Below are positions 7,175 to 12,844 of a DNA stretch of 12,844 nucleotides, piece by piece. The stretch's first letter is position 1. Each line of letters starts with the position of its first letter. Origin of the DNA: QAMH01 sp964435565 (lineage in GTDB: Bacteria; Actinomycetota; Coriobacteriia; Coriobacteriales; QAMH01); NCBI GenBank assembly GCA_964435565.1, contig CAYSZR010000053.1, positions 1 through 12,844 of the forward strand. Reading direction: 5' to 3'. The translations under genes and the position numbers were made by a program. The notes under the pieces are model-generated. The model saw only the letters and a program-made list of their open reading frames with translations. It searched no databases and was not told where the DNA came from.

Positions 7175-9778
7175 CTATTTATCGTCTGTGACATTCAGGA
7201 TATGCCTGCGGTGCTTCGCGGCTATGACAACGCAGGCGCTTGCTATGACCAGCATGATGAACGCAGCAAAAAGTGCCATATTGCTTGAATCTCCGGTGCT
7301 TGCCACGCTGCTTTTACCCGAAGGCCCTGTTGTCGCCATTTGCTGGGCACCTGAATCAATCGCAGCGGCGAGCTGGGTTTCTGGAATGATCTCTTCGCTG
7401 GTGACAGTTTGAGCGACGTCTTCGAGGTCTGCATGTTCTGCGATGACTTTATCTTCATGCTCGAGTGTTTCGAAGGCGACGAGAACATCGCTTGTCTGTT
7501 TGCTTGCATCAAAAGTGTATTCGACATCGGTAGATCCCGAGACTTCATCGGGCACGAATTTAGCAGAAACGCTTACGGGTTTTCCAGAGGCCTGCAGTGC
7601 GGTCCCGGTTTCCTTGTCCATGAGCACGCCATGTATCTCATATTGTTCTTTCGGCACGAGGTTCGCGTATTCTACGGTATCGATAATGCTCACTTCGCTA
7701 GCATTCGAGTCAAAGCGTTTGTCGCCGTCAAGTTTGTCAGAAGCGCTTGAAGTCAGTTTTACCGTCTTGATGGTCTGCGTCTCATTTTCAATGTCCTGGT
7801 TCAAAGCGATTGGAGAAGAGTCTTCGTTATTCAGTGCGCTGAATACGACAATGTCATGGCCTGCAATGCCTGTAGCGTCAATGTCGAGCGAAAGCTCGAT
7901 GTCACCTTGCGTTGAATCGGGGATGAGCGTGCGGGACGCTTCGATAGTTTTTCCTTGCGCGTCGCGCAGCGTGTTGCCCGTTGCTTTGTCTACAAGCGTA
8001 CAGGTTGCAATGTATGTGACGCCGGGCTTGAGACCGGTATATGTAATTCGTTCGGCAATCGTCACGTCCGAACCCATGATGTACTTGTCCTCGTCACCTT
8101 TGTCACGGGCGCTTGCGGTAACGATCGGCTCTATATCGAGGGTATTTGATGTCGCGTTTTCATCGGTATTCGAAATCGTCATACCGTCGGCTGACTTTAA
8201 CTCCTCATAGATGATTACCTGGTCTCCTGCATGCGACGATGTGTCGACGTTGATACGCGCATCGATAATCCCTTCTTTTTCCGAAGGAGAAAATGTTTTG
8301 GTGAAGACCGCAGCCGAGCCGCCTTCGTCTTGCAGCGGATTGCCGGTGCTCATCAAAACCGCAGTACAGGTAAGCGTGTATTCTTTCCCAACAATAAGAT
8401 TGTGGAAGTTGACCTCATCGACGATGCTCGATTTTTGGTCTGGGGCTATAAGCTTGTTTCCATCTTTCGCGTCAGATGTGCTTCCGGCGATGCTTGGCAC
8501 GGTGTCGACGATATGGTCAAGCGCCACGGTAAAGTCATCGCGGAAGATTGAGAACTGTACGGTTGCCAGATTCATTCCCTGGTTTGCTTTGCACGGGAGC
8601 TCTTGGAGCATGTAGGACCCATATGGCAAGGCTCCGAACTGGTCGTGTGGTAGGCAACTTTGGCCGCTGCTGTCCAATGAAAACCAGGTTCCAGCATTCG
8701 AGGTCAACTTATTGTCGTCGATGCTCAACGTCGAATCGGCATTGGGCAGGGCGGCTGCATCGTTTCCATTGGTGTTGATAGAGTGGGAGATGTATGCCGA
8801 ATCAGAGAAATAGTCTCCGTTTTCATTGGTAACCACTACATGGCTTTCCACTAACCCCGCCTCGTCGTTGGCATATGAAAGCAGGAAGGGTATTCCCATA
8901 AGTGGTTTGTTGTTCTCGTCGATTTTACGAAAGCAGACATTCCCTCGGATGACCTGCAGATCAACGACAAATGGATCAAAAGAGCAGAGGCAATCTGTCT
9001 GCGTAGCAAGGTCGGAGGACACATTGCGCACGAAAGAGACGTTGGAGCGCGCATAGCCGACGGGCGCTTTGACCATGCTGACAACATAGCGTCCTATAGG
9101 CAAAATAGGCTGATCTTGCGGTCCTTTAAAAAAGGGCGAACCGTTTGAGAGATATTTATCTGAGAGACGCGCTTCGCCAGATGCGTCGGTCGTGATGGTC
9201 CAAGTGCGAGTTGGGCCGTTCAAAGGCGATTCGTCGCCTGCGATGTCGTAATACATGATGGCGTATTCGGCACCTTCGAGCTTTGATCCTCCAACGTTCG
9301 CTGCGGCTCCTGTTTCGGCATTTGTTTCATAAAGCACAGTCTCGGGGGAAGAATAACGGGGCGTTTCATAGGCGAGGATCGATGTCGATTTGCCGATTGC
9401 AATATCTGCTTGATAGAGGTGATCTGATAGCGCGTAGCCTGTTGAGGCTTGGGTCTGACGGATGAAATATCTACCTGGAGAAAGAGGGGTTGAGACGCCG
9501 TGTCCGTTTTCGTCGGTTGAAAGCTCGGTCACCAGTTCGTCGCACTGATAGTCGGTGTAAATGCCGAAGCGTGCGTCGGAAAGGGAATACACGGCAAGAC
9601 CGCGGGTTAGGGTGGGAAGATCGCTCGACAGAACGATTTCGACTTGTCCGGAGTTATCTGCGGTAGGAGGTTCTGATGAAAATGCAGGAGTGTAGAGCAT
9701 CGTTACCGCTGCTAATGCCAAAGCCGCGACAAGAGAGATGCCGGTAAATTCCATGAACCGTGCCTTATGTTTCTTCAT
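7175..9778 (-). CDS. Wall-anchored SpaA/VaFE-repeat surface protein
   Basis: 867 residues. An N-terminal signal segment (about 10-35, MKKHKARF basic start) is followed by three SpaA/CnaB-like prealbumin domains: about 60-135 (ARFGIYTD, STGYALS), about 147-250 (LEGAEYAIMY, KAPVGYA) and about 278-412 (VCFRKIDENNKPL, SYMLQEL). Three VaFE/Thr-Gln ester-bond-type repeats follow: about 426-550, 551-672 and 673-794. The tail has MATTG (814-818) and VASTGD (825-830), then a hydrophobic segment (about 834-854) and a KHRRH stop-transfer: a sortase signal without canonical LPXTG. Role: probably a stalk-like adhesin or pilin-like surface protein; no ligand can be named. No sortase or pilin gene is nearby. 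Start: ATG at 9778 with AAGGAAG (9790-9784) 5 bases upstream. The gene sits between yebC and ruvB, which are often neighbours. Its upstream region resembles that of the hydrolase gene at 1721. Confidence 0.85.
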   Translation of the reverse strand: MKKHKARFMEFTGISLVAALALAAVTMLYTPAFSSEPPTADNSGQVEIVLSSDLPTLTRGLAVYSLSDARFGIYTDYQCDELVTELSTDENGHGVSTPLSPGRYFIRQTQASTGYALSDHLYQADIAIGKSTSILAYETPRYSSPETVLYETNAETGAAANVGGSKLEGAEYAIMYYDIAGDESPLNGPTRTWTITTDASGEARLSDKYLSNGSPFFKGPQDQPILPIGRYVVSMVKAPVGYARSNVSFVRNVSSDLATQTDCLCSFDPFVVDLQVIRGNVCFRKIDENNKPLMGIPFLLSYANDEAGLVESHVVVTNENGDYFSDSAYISHSINTNGNDAAALPNADSTLSIDDNKLTSNAGTWFSLDSSGQSCLPHDQFGALPYGSYMLQELPCKANQGMNLATVQFSIFRDDFTVALDHIVDTVPSIAGSTSDAKDGNKLIAPDQKSSIVDEVNFHNLIVGKEYTLTCTAVLMSTGNPLQDEGGSAAVFTKTFSPSEKEGIIDARINVDTSSHAGDQVIIYEELKSADGMTISNTDENATSNTLDIEPIVTASARDKGDEDKYIMGSDVTIAERITYTGLKPGVTYIATCTLVDKATGNTLRDAQGKTIEASRTLIPDSTQGDIELSLDIDATGIAGHDIVVFSALNNEDSSPIALNQDIENETQTIKTVKLTSSASDKLDGDKRFDSNASEVSIIDTVEYANLVPKEQYEIHGVLMDKETGTALQASGKPVSVSAKFVPDEVSGSTDVEYTFDASKQTSDVLVAFETLEHEDKVIAEHADLEDVAQTVTSEEIIPETQLAAAIDSGAQQMATTGPSGKSSVASTGDSSNMALFAAFIMLVIASACVVIAAKHRRHILNVTDDK

Positions 9779-9825
9779 GCATGCTTCCTTTCGAGTCCAA
9801 AGAGCGTAAAAGACGTCTCGAGGAA

Positions 9826-9926
9826 ACTATGCAGCAGGTCAGATCACTAAAACCACCCTCAAAATCCAACAGTTTCTTGAAGAAATTCGGGAATGGATAG
9901 GAATAAGATCCGAATTGGATCGGAAT
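9826..9926 (-). promoter_or_regulatory. Composite promoter/operator of the surface-protein gene, matching the hydrolase one
   Basis: On the minus strand: ATTCCGA (9926-9920), six bases, TCGGAT (9913-9908), CTTATTCC (9907-9900), CATTCCCGAATTT (9895-9883), GTTGG (9870-9866), GGGTGGTTT (9858-9850), 18 bases, then CATAGT (9831-9826) as a -10. The start site would be near 9819, giving a leader of about 40 bases. Block order and the 18-bp final spacing are the same as at 1563-1664; overall block lengths are 101 and 102 bases. Function as a regulated promoter is inference. Confidence 0.6.
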
Positions 9927-9980
9927 GCCACAGCTCATGTAATGGATTTTCGCAGACCAACATCAACAATCGAAGGTTGC

Positions 9981-10025
9981 CTTGCTCTGCTGCCGCCTTG
10001 CTCTGCTGCCCCTTGCTCTGCTGCC
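9981..10025. repeat. Three tandem copies of a 14-bp unit after ruvB
   Basis: CTTGCTCTGCTGCC occurs at 9981-9994, 9997-10010 and 10012-10025, with periods of 16 and 15 bases; a partial TCTGCTG copy follows at 10026-10032. It begins 10 bases beyond the ruvB stop (10036, minus strand). The unit contains no dyad and the copies are too close for a CRISPR. It looks like a slippage-prone minisatellite. Together with the promoter module it fills most of the 257-base gap between ruvB and the surface-protein gene; I see no intrinsic terminator for ruvB. Confidence 0.93.
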
Positions 10026-10035
10026 TCTGCTGACT

Positions 10036-11064
10036 TTATTCGATTGGGTAGGGGGTTCCAACATGCTCGTAGGCTTTTCGCGTTGCCTGACGGCCTTTCG
10101 GGGTGCGGTTAATAAGGCCCTGCTTCAGCAAGAAAGGCTCATAGACATCTTCAATGGAATCGGTTTCCTCACCAAGAGCGCTTGAGAGCGTCGAAAGACC
10201 AACCGGCTTTCCTTCGAATGTGTTGACGAGCATGTCGAGAATGCGATTGTCCATGGGGTCGAGACCAAGTTCGTCGACTTCGAAAAAGGCGAGCGCCTCG
10301 CGGGCCGTGTCTTCGTCAATGCTGCCGTCATGACGAACCTGTGCATAGTCTCGCACACGTTTGAGCAAGCGGTTTGCAAGACGCGGTGTTGCACGCGAGC
10401 GAGAGGCAATCTCTATGGCACCCGCTTCGTCTACATCGACGTTCAAAATCGTAGCAGATCGCACGACGATGTCGCGCAATTCTGAAATCGAATAATAATC
10501 TAGATGAAACGAGGCGCCGAAGCGATCGCGCAACGGGCCGGTCAAAAGACCCGTGCGCGTTGTAGCAGCAACTAACGTGAAGCGAGGAATATCCAGGCGG
10601 ATAGAGCGCGCTGCCGGGCCTTGCCCAATGACGATGTCGATCGCGTAATCTTCCATTGCGGGATAGAGCACCTCTTCGACGGCGCGGTTGAGGCGGTGTA
10701 TTTCGTCGATGAAGAGGACGTCGCCTTCTTCAAGATTGGTGAGTATAGCCGCAAGATCGCCGGCGCGATCTATTGCGGGACCCGAGGTCGTGCGGATATT
10801 CACGCCCATTTCGTTTGCGACGACACTGGCAAGCGTCGTCTTGCCCAGGCCTGGGGGGCCCGAAAAAAGCAGGTGGTCCAATGGCTCGTTGCGCAAACGC
10901 GCCGCTTGTATCAAAACACGCAGATTATCCTTGATGCGTTTTTGCCCCAGATAATCATCAAGTGTCTGTGGGCGAAGGCCGACATCTGCCACCAGGTCCT
11001 CGACTGTCTCCCTCGTGTCGACAGAACGTCTATCTTCATCAAAGTCAGGGGATTCCCAGATCAC
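10036..11064 (-). CDS. ruvB: Holliday junction branch-migration ATPase RuvB
   Basis: 342 residues, normal length. RuvB forms hexameric rings that pump DNA through the RuvA-bound Holliday junction using ATP. Visible are Walker A GPPGLGKTT (69-77, K75), Walker B DVLFIDEIHR (115-124), sensor 1 AATTR (166-170), the arginine-finger region GPLRDRFG (176-183), sensor 2 RATPRLANRLLKR (224-236), and the C-terminal winged helix ending LLKQGLINRTPKGRQAT. The GTG start at 11064 overlaps the ruvA stop (GTGA, 4 bp), which suggests translational coupling. It is the last gene of ruvC-ruvA-ruvB. Confidence 0.98.
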   Translation of the reverse strand: MIWESPDFDEDRRSVDTRETVEDLVADVGLRPQTLDDYLGQKRIKDNLRVLIQAARLRNEPLDHLLFSGPPGLGKTTLASVVANEMGVNIRTTSGPAIDRAGDLAAILTNLEEGDVLFIDEIHRLNRAVEEVLYPAMEDYAIDIVIGQGPAARSIRLDIPRFTLVAATTRTGLLTGPLRDRFGASFHLDYYSISELRDIVVRSATILNVDVDEAGAIEIASRSRATPRLANRLLKRVRDYAQVRHDGSIDEDTAREALAFFEVDELGLDPMDNRILDMLVNTFEGKPVGLSTLSSALGEETDSIEDVYEPFLLKQGLINRTPKGRQATRKAYEHVGTPYPIE

Positions 11065-11645
11065 GCTCTGCCTCCCATATGCTTTAAGGCGTAACGGATA
11101 ATATCGCTCGTTTCTGACTCCGTGCAGCCTTTGAGCGATGCGGTGACCTCTTCGGGTGAAAAGCCCATGGATTCGAGTGCAGCCGATGCATCACGCATAT
11201 GCATGCCGCTCCCGCTTGCATCAGTTGTGAAATCCGCGCTGTCTGAAGCAAGGATACCCTGCAATTCCAAGATGACGCGCTGGGCTGTTTTCTTGCCAAC
11301 GCCTGAAATCGTGCCAACTGCGGCGATGTCGCCAGCTGCAATGCAGCGTGCGAGTTCATCTGCTTTGAAGGTCGAGAGCGCGGATATGGCGATCTTGGGT
11401 CCGATACCGCTGATGCCTATGAGACGGATGAACATCTTTTTCTCGGAAGGTTCTAAAAACCCGAAGAGTGACCAGGCGTCTTCCTTGATGTGCAGATAAG
11501 TCCAGACGTGCGCGGGGTTTCCAATCGGGGGAAGCGCCGCCAGAGCGTGCATTGACATGCACAGGTCGTAGCCTATGCCACCTGCTTCGATAATCGCGCG
11601 TTCGGCATCTTTATAGGCGACTATGCCCTTAATATACGCAAGCAC
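11061..11645 (-). CDS. ruvA: Holliday junction-binding protein RuvA
   Basis: 194 residues, normal length. RuvA tetramers hold the four-way junction open and load RuvB. The N-terminal OB-fold domain begins MLAYIKGIVAYKD; two helix-hairpin-helix motifs follow (LIGISGIGPKIAISAL near 75-90 and ISGVGKKTAQRVILEL near 113-128). A linker then leads to a small C-terminal RuvB-binding domain (about 148-194; AALESMGFSPEEV). The GTG start at 11645 has GAGAGAGG 7-8 bases upstream, overlapping the ruvC stop. The gap to ruvC is 15 bases, and the 3' end overlaps the ruvB start by 4 bp. Confidence 0.97.
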   Translation of the reverse strand: MLAYIKGIVAYKDAERAIIEAGGIGYDLCMSMHALAALPPIGNPAHVWTYLHIKEDAWSLFGFLEPSEKKMFIRLIGISGIGPKIAISALSTFKADELARCIAAGDIAAVGTISGVGKKTAQRVILELQGILASDSADFTTDASGSGMHMRDASAALESMGFSPEEVTASLKGCTESETSDIIRYALKHMGGRA

Positions 11646-11660
11646 ACGTGCAACCTCTCT

Positions 11661-12188
11661 CTAGACCGCAGCATCTTGCTGCTGCAGTATCTTTTTCTCA
11701 AGCATGCGCGATGTGCGAAGACGTGCATGGGTTATCGCTGCGGCAAGCGCATCTGCCGCATGGTCGGGTTTGGGTTCTTGGTCGAATCCGAGTACGGCTT
11801 TGACCATATATTGGACCTGGTTTTTATCGGCAGCGCCCGTGCCAACCAGAGCCTGTTTGATCTGCTTGGGCGTGTATTCTCCGTATTCGAGCCCTTTGCA
11901 CGCGCAGGCGACCAGCGCGGCTCCGCGTGCCTGCGCGGTGGGAATAGCCGATTTCGCATTGGCTCCGAAGTAGATGCCCTCTGCAGAGAGCGCCTGCGGT
12001 TTATATCTGTCGATGATCTCGAGCAGGTTGTCATGGATGATGGCAAGCCTGGTGGGCAGGTCATGTGTGTTGGTGGTGGTGATGCAGCCATAGGCGATTG
12101 GGTCGATACGTGAGCCGTGGCAATGGACGACGCCCCAGCCTGTATTGGCCAGCCCAGGATCGATGCCTATGATTACCAGTGATTCCAC
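11661..12188 (-). CDS. ruvC: Crossover junction endodeoxyribonuclease RuvC
   Basis: 175 residues from the GTG at 12188. RuvC cuts Holliday junctions symmetrically in the RuvAB complex. The acidic active site is visible: D10 in IIGIDPGLANTGWGV, E70 in SAEGIYFG, and H143/D146 in PDHAADALAAAITH. A longer open frame reaches an ATG at 12257, but that start lies upstream of the predicted -35 and would add 23 residues before the normal RuvC N-terminus. The GTG at 12188 has GAAAGG (12200-12195) 6 bases upstream and gives the usual protein length. It is the first gene of ruvC-ruvA-ruvB, and a LexA box in its leader suggests SOS control of all three. Confidence 0.96.
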   Translation of the reverse strand: MESLVIIGIDPGLANTGWGVVHCHGSRIDPIAYGCITTTNTHDLPTRLAIIHDNLLEIIDRYKPQALSAEGIYFGANAKSAIPTAQARGAALVACACKGLEYGEYTPKQIKQALVGTGAADKNQVQYMVKAVLGFDQEPKPDHAADALAAAITHARLRTSRMLEKKILQQQDAAV

Positions 12189-12205
12189 TAAATGCCTTTC
12201 GAAAG

Positions 12206-12219
12206 CAAACAAATGTTCG
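12206..12219 (-). promoter_or_regulatory. LexA (SOS) box of the ruvCAB operon
   Basis: On the minus strand the site reads CGAAC-ATTT-GTTTG, which fits the Gram-positive/actinobacterial LexA consensus CGAAC-N4-GTTYG with one break from perfect dyad symmetry. It begins 5 bases after the -10 and covers the expected start site (about 12218), a good position for repression. It lies 18 bases before the ruvC GTG. ruvCAB genes are known LexA targets in several bacteria. Confidence 0.82.
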
Positions 12220-12224
12220 CACAT

Positions 12225-12253
12225 AGAATACCGTGTTAGGACAAACCGTGCAA
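12225..12253 (-). promoter_or_regulatory. ruvCAB promoter
   Basis: Reading the minus strand, TTGCAC (12253-12248), a 17-bp spacer and TATTCT (12230-12225) form a near-consensus housekeeping promoter. Transcription would start near 12218, inside the LexA box. This also rules against the upstream ATG at 12257 as the ruvC start. Confidence 0.75.
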
Positions 12254-12375
12254 GCATCTTGTATTCAATGCCGACGTTGCAGCCATAACTCGATGGGTTT
12301 TTTAAGCAAGGCGCGGGGCCGAATGGTAACGGAATCCCATCAACTTTTTTCTGCTCTGTTCAAACATCGTCCGAG

Positions 12376-12421
12376 TGGTAATCTATCGCTCAAACGTATT
12401 CTTCCCGTACCAAAACAGGAG
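12376..12421 (+). promoter_or_regulatory. metK extended -10 and ribosome binding site
   Basis: TGGTAATCT (12376-12384) reads as TGn plus TAATCT; a weak -35, CTGTTC (12356-12361), lies 17 bp upstream. AGGAG (12417-12421) is 9 bases before the ATG at 12431. The leader would be only about 40 bases, too short for a SAM riboswitch. Confidence 0.5.
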
Positions 12422-12430
12422 CATGCATAG

Positions 12431-12844
12431 ATGAACAAGAACTCGTACCTATTCACCTCGGAGTCCGTGACTGAAGGACATCCCGATAAGATCTGCGATC
12501 AGATCTCCGACGCCATCCTCGATGCCATCTTGGCAAAAGAGACCGAGCTTGCAGAAAAGGGCTATATCGCCCCCAGTGGAATACCCGCCGATCCGAAGAA
12601 TGCGCGTGTCGCATGCGAGACGCTCGTCACTACAGGATTGGTAATGGTCACCGGCGAGATTCGCACGCAAGCCTATATCGATGTCGACACTATCGTGCGC
12701 GACACTATCAAGGAAATCGGCTATACGCGTGCCAAATTTGGCTTTGATGCCACGACATGCGGTGTCATAAACGCCATTCACGAGCAGAGCCCCGACATTG
12801 CCCAGGGCGTCGATGCTTCGACTGAGATGCGCGAAGGCGGTGCC
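12431..12844 (+). CDS. metK: S-adenosylmethionine synthetase MetK (3'-truncated by window edge)
   Basis: 138 residues visible of about 390-400 expected; the frame is open to the last base. MetK makes S-adenosylmethionine from methionine and ATP. The N-terminal motif LFTSESVTEGHPDKICDQIS (7-26) contains the ATP-contacting H17 and D19. ACETLVTTGLV (61-71) carries the conserved Glu E63, and HEQSPDIAQGVD (117-128) is the conserved loop near the active site. Between DAIL and ARVACETL the protein has about 18 more residues (near 35-55, KGYIAPSGIPAD) than E. coli MetK. It is divergent from ruvC; their promoters share the 242-base gap 12189-12430. Start is supported by AGGAG at 12417-12421. Confidence 0.97.
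   Translation, partial: MNKNSYLFTSESVTEGHPDKICDQISDAILDAILAKETELAEKGYIAPSGIPADPKNARVACETLVTTGLVMVTGEIRTQAYIDVDTIVRDTIKEIGYTRAKFGFDATTCGVINAIHEQSPDIAQGVDASTEMREGGA

Noticed and set aside
7443..8210. Open frame of 255 codons on the plus strand inside the surface-protein gene
   Set aside because: It is the antisense of VaFE repeats 1-3, Ser/Val-rich with no domain; the minus-strand reading is clearly the protein.
7175..9778. Complete pilus operon
   Set aside because: Only one surface protein is present; no sortase, tip or base pilin lies in the window.
9981..10032. CRISPR array
   Set aside because: Repeat units of 14 bp with 1-2 base spacers cannot be a CRISPR; no cas genes are present.
12189..12257. 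Longer RuvC starting at the ATG 12257
   Set aside because: It would begin upstream of the -35/-10 and LexA box, lacks a ribosome site there, and adds 23 residues not typical of RuvC.
12189..12430. SAM riboswitch before metK
   Set aside because: The predicted leader is about 40 bases and no multi-stem SAM-box-like pairing with a terminator was seen; GATGGG/CCCATC pairing (about 12290-12341) has a loop of about 40 bases and lies upstream of the -10.

Overview
The window is about 12.8 kb of chromosome from a Gram-positive bacterium. It is most likely an actinobacterium of the class Coriobacteriia (Eggerthellaceae-like) with medium GC. The evidence is a wall-anchored SpaA/VaFE-type surface protein with a sortase-type tail, a Gram-positive (CGAAC-N4-GTTYG) LexA operator, an NAD-dependent DNA ligase and GTG starts on several genes. 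The taxon is my inference from protein style and is not proven by any marker here.

Layout, left to right. The 3' three quarters of ligA (+) enters from the left edge. It is followed by a secreted peptidoglycan hydrolase with a PcsB/CwlO-like coiled coil and a lysozyme-like C-terminal domain (+). A membrane-bound EAL-type c-di-GMP phosphodiesterase with a dead GGDEF domain (-) converges on it, and the two stop codons overlap. Divergent from the EAL gene is lgt (+), followed by yebC (+), which ends in a clear intrinsic terminator. Next, on the minus strand, are an 867-residue wall-anchored surface protein and the ruvC-ruvA-ruvB operon. metK (+), cut by the right edge, diverges from ruvC.

How the parts work together. 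ligA and ruvCAB are DNA replication, repair and recombination genes. ruvCAB has a good promoter (TTGCAC-N17-TATTCT) with a LexA/SOS box at its expected transcription start, so the Holliday-junction resolvasome is probably damage-induced. The envelope genes are the hydrolase, the surface protein and lgt, which lipidates prolipoproteins.

The most unusual observation is that the upstream regions of the hydrolase gene (1563-1664, +) and of the surface-protein gene (9926-9826, -) are clearly related although the proteins are not. Both hold the same ordered blocks: an ATTCCGA-N6-TCGGAT inverted repeat, CATTMCCGAATTT, GTTGG, then GGGTRGTTT exactly 18 bp before a CATARt -10 element. This looks like a shared, so far unnamed promoter/operator for a cell-envelope regulon. 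The surface protein itself carries six crosslink-type domains, most of which have lost the residues that normally make the isopeptide or ester bond. No tRNA, rRNA, CRISPR array, insertion sequence or riboswitch was seen.
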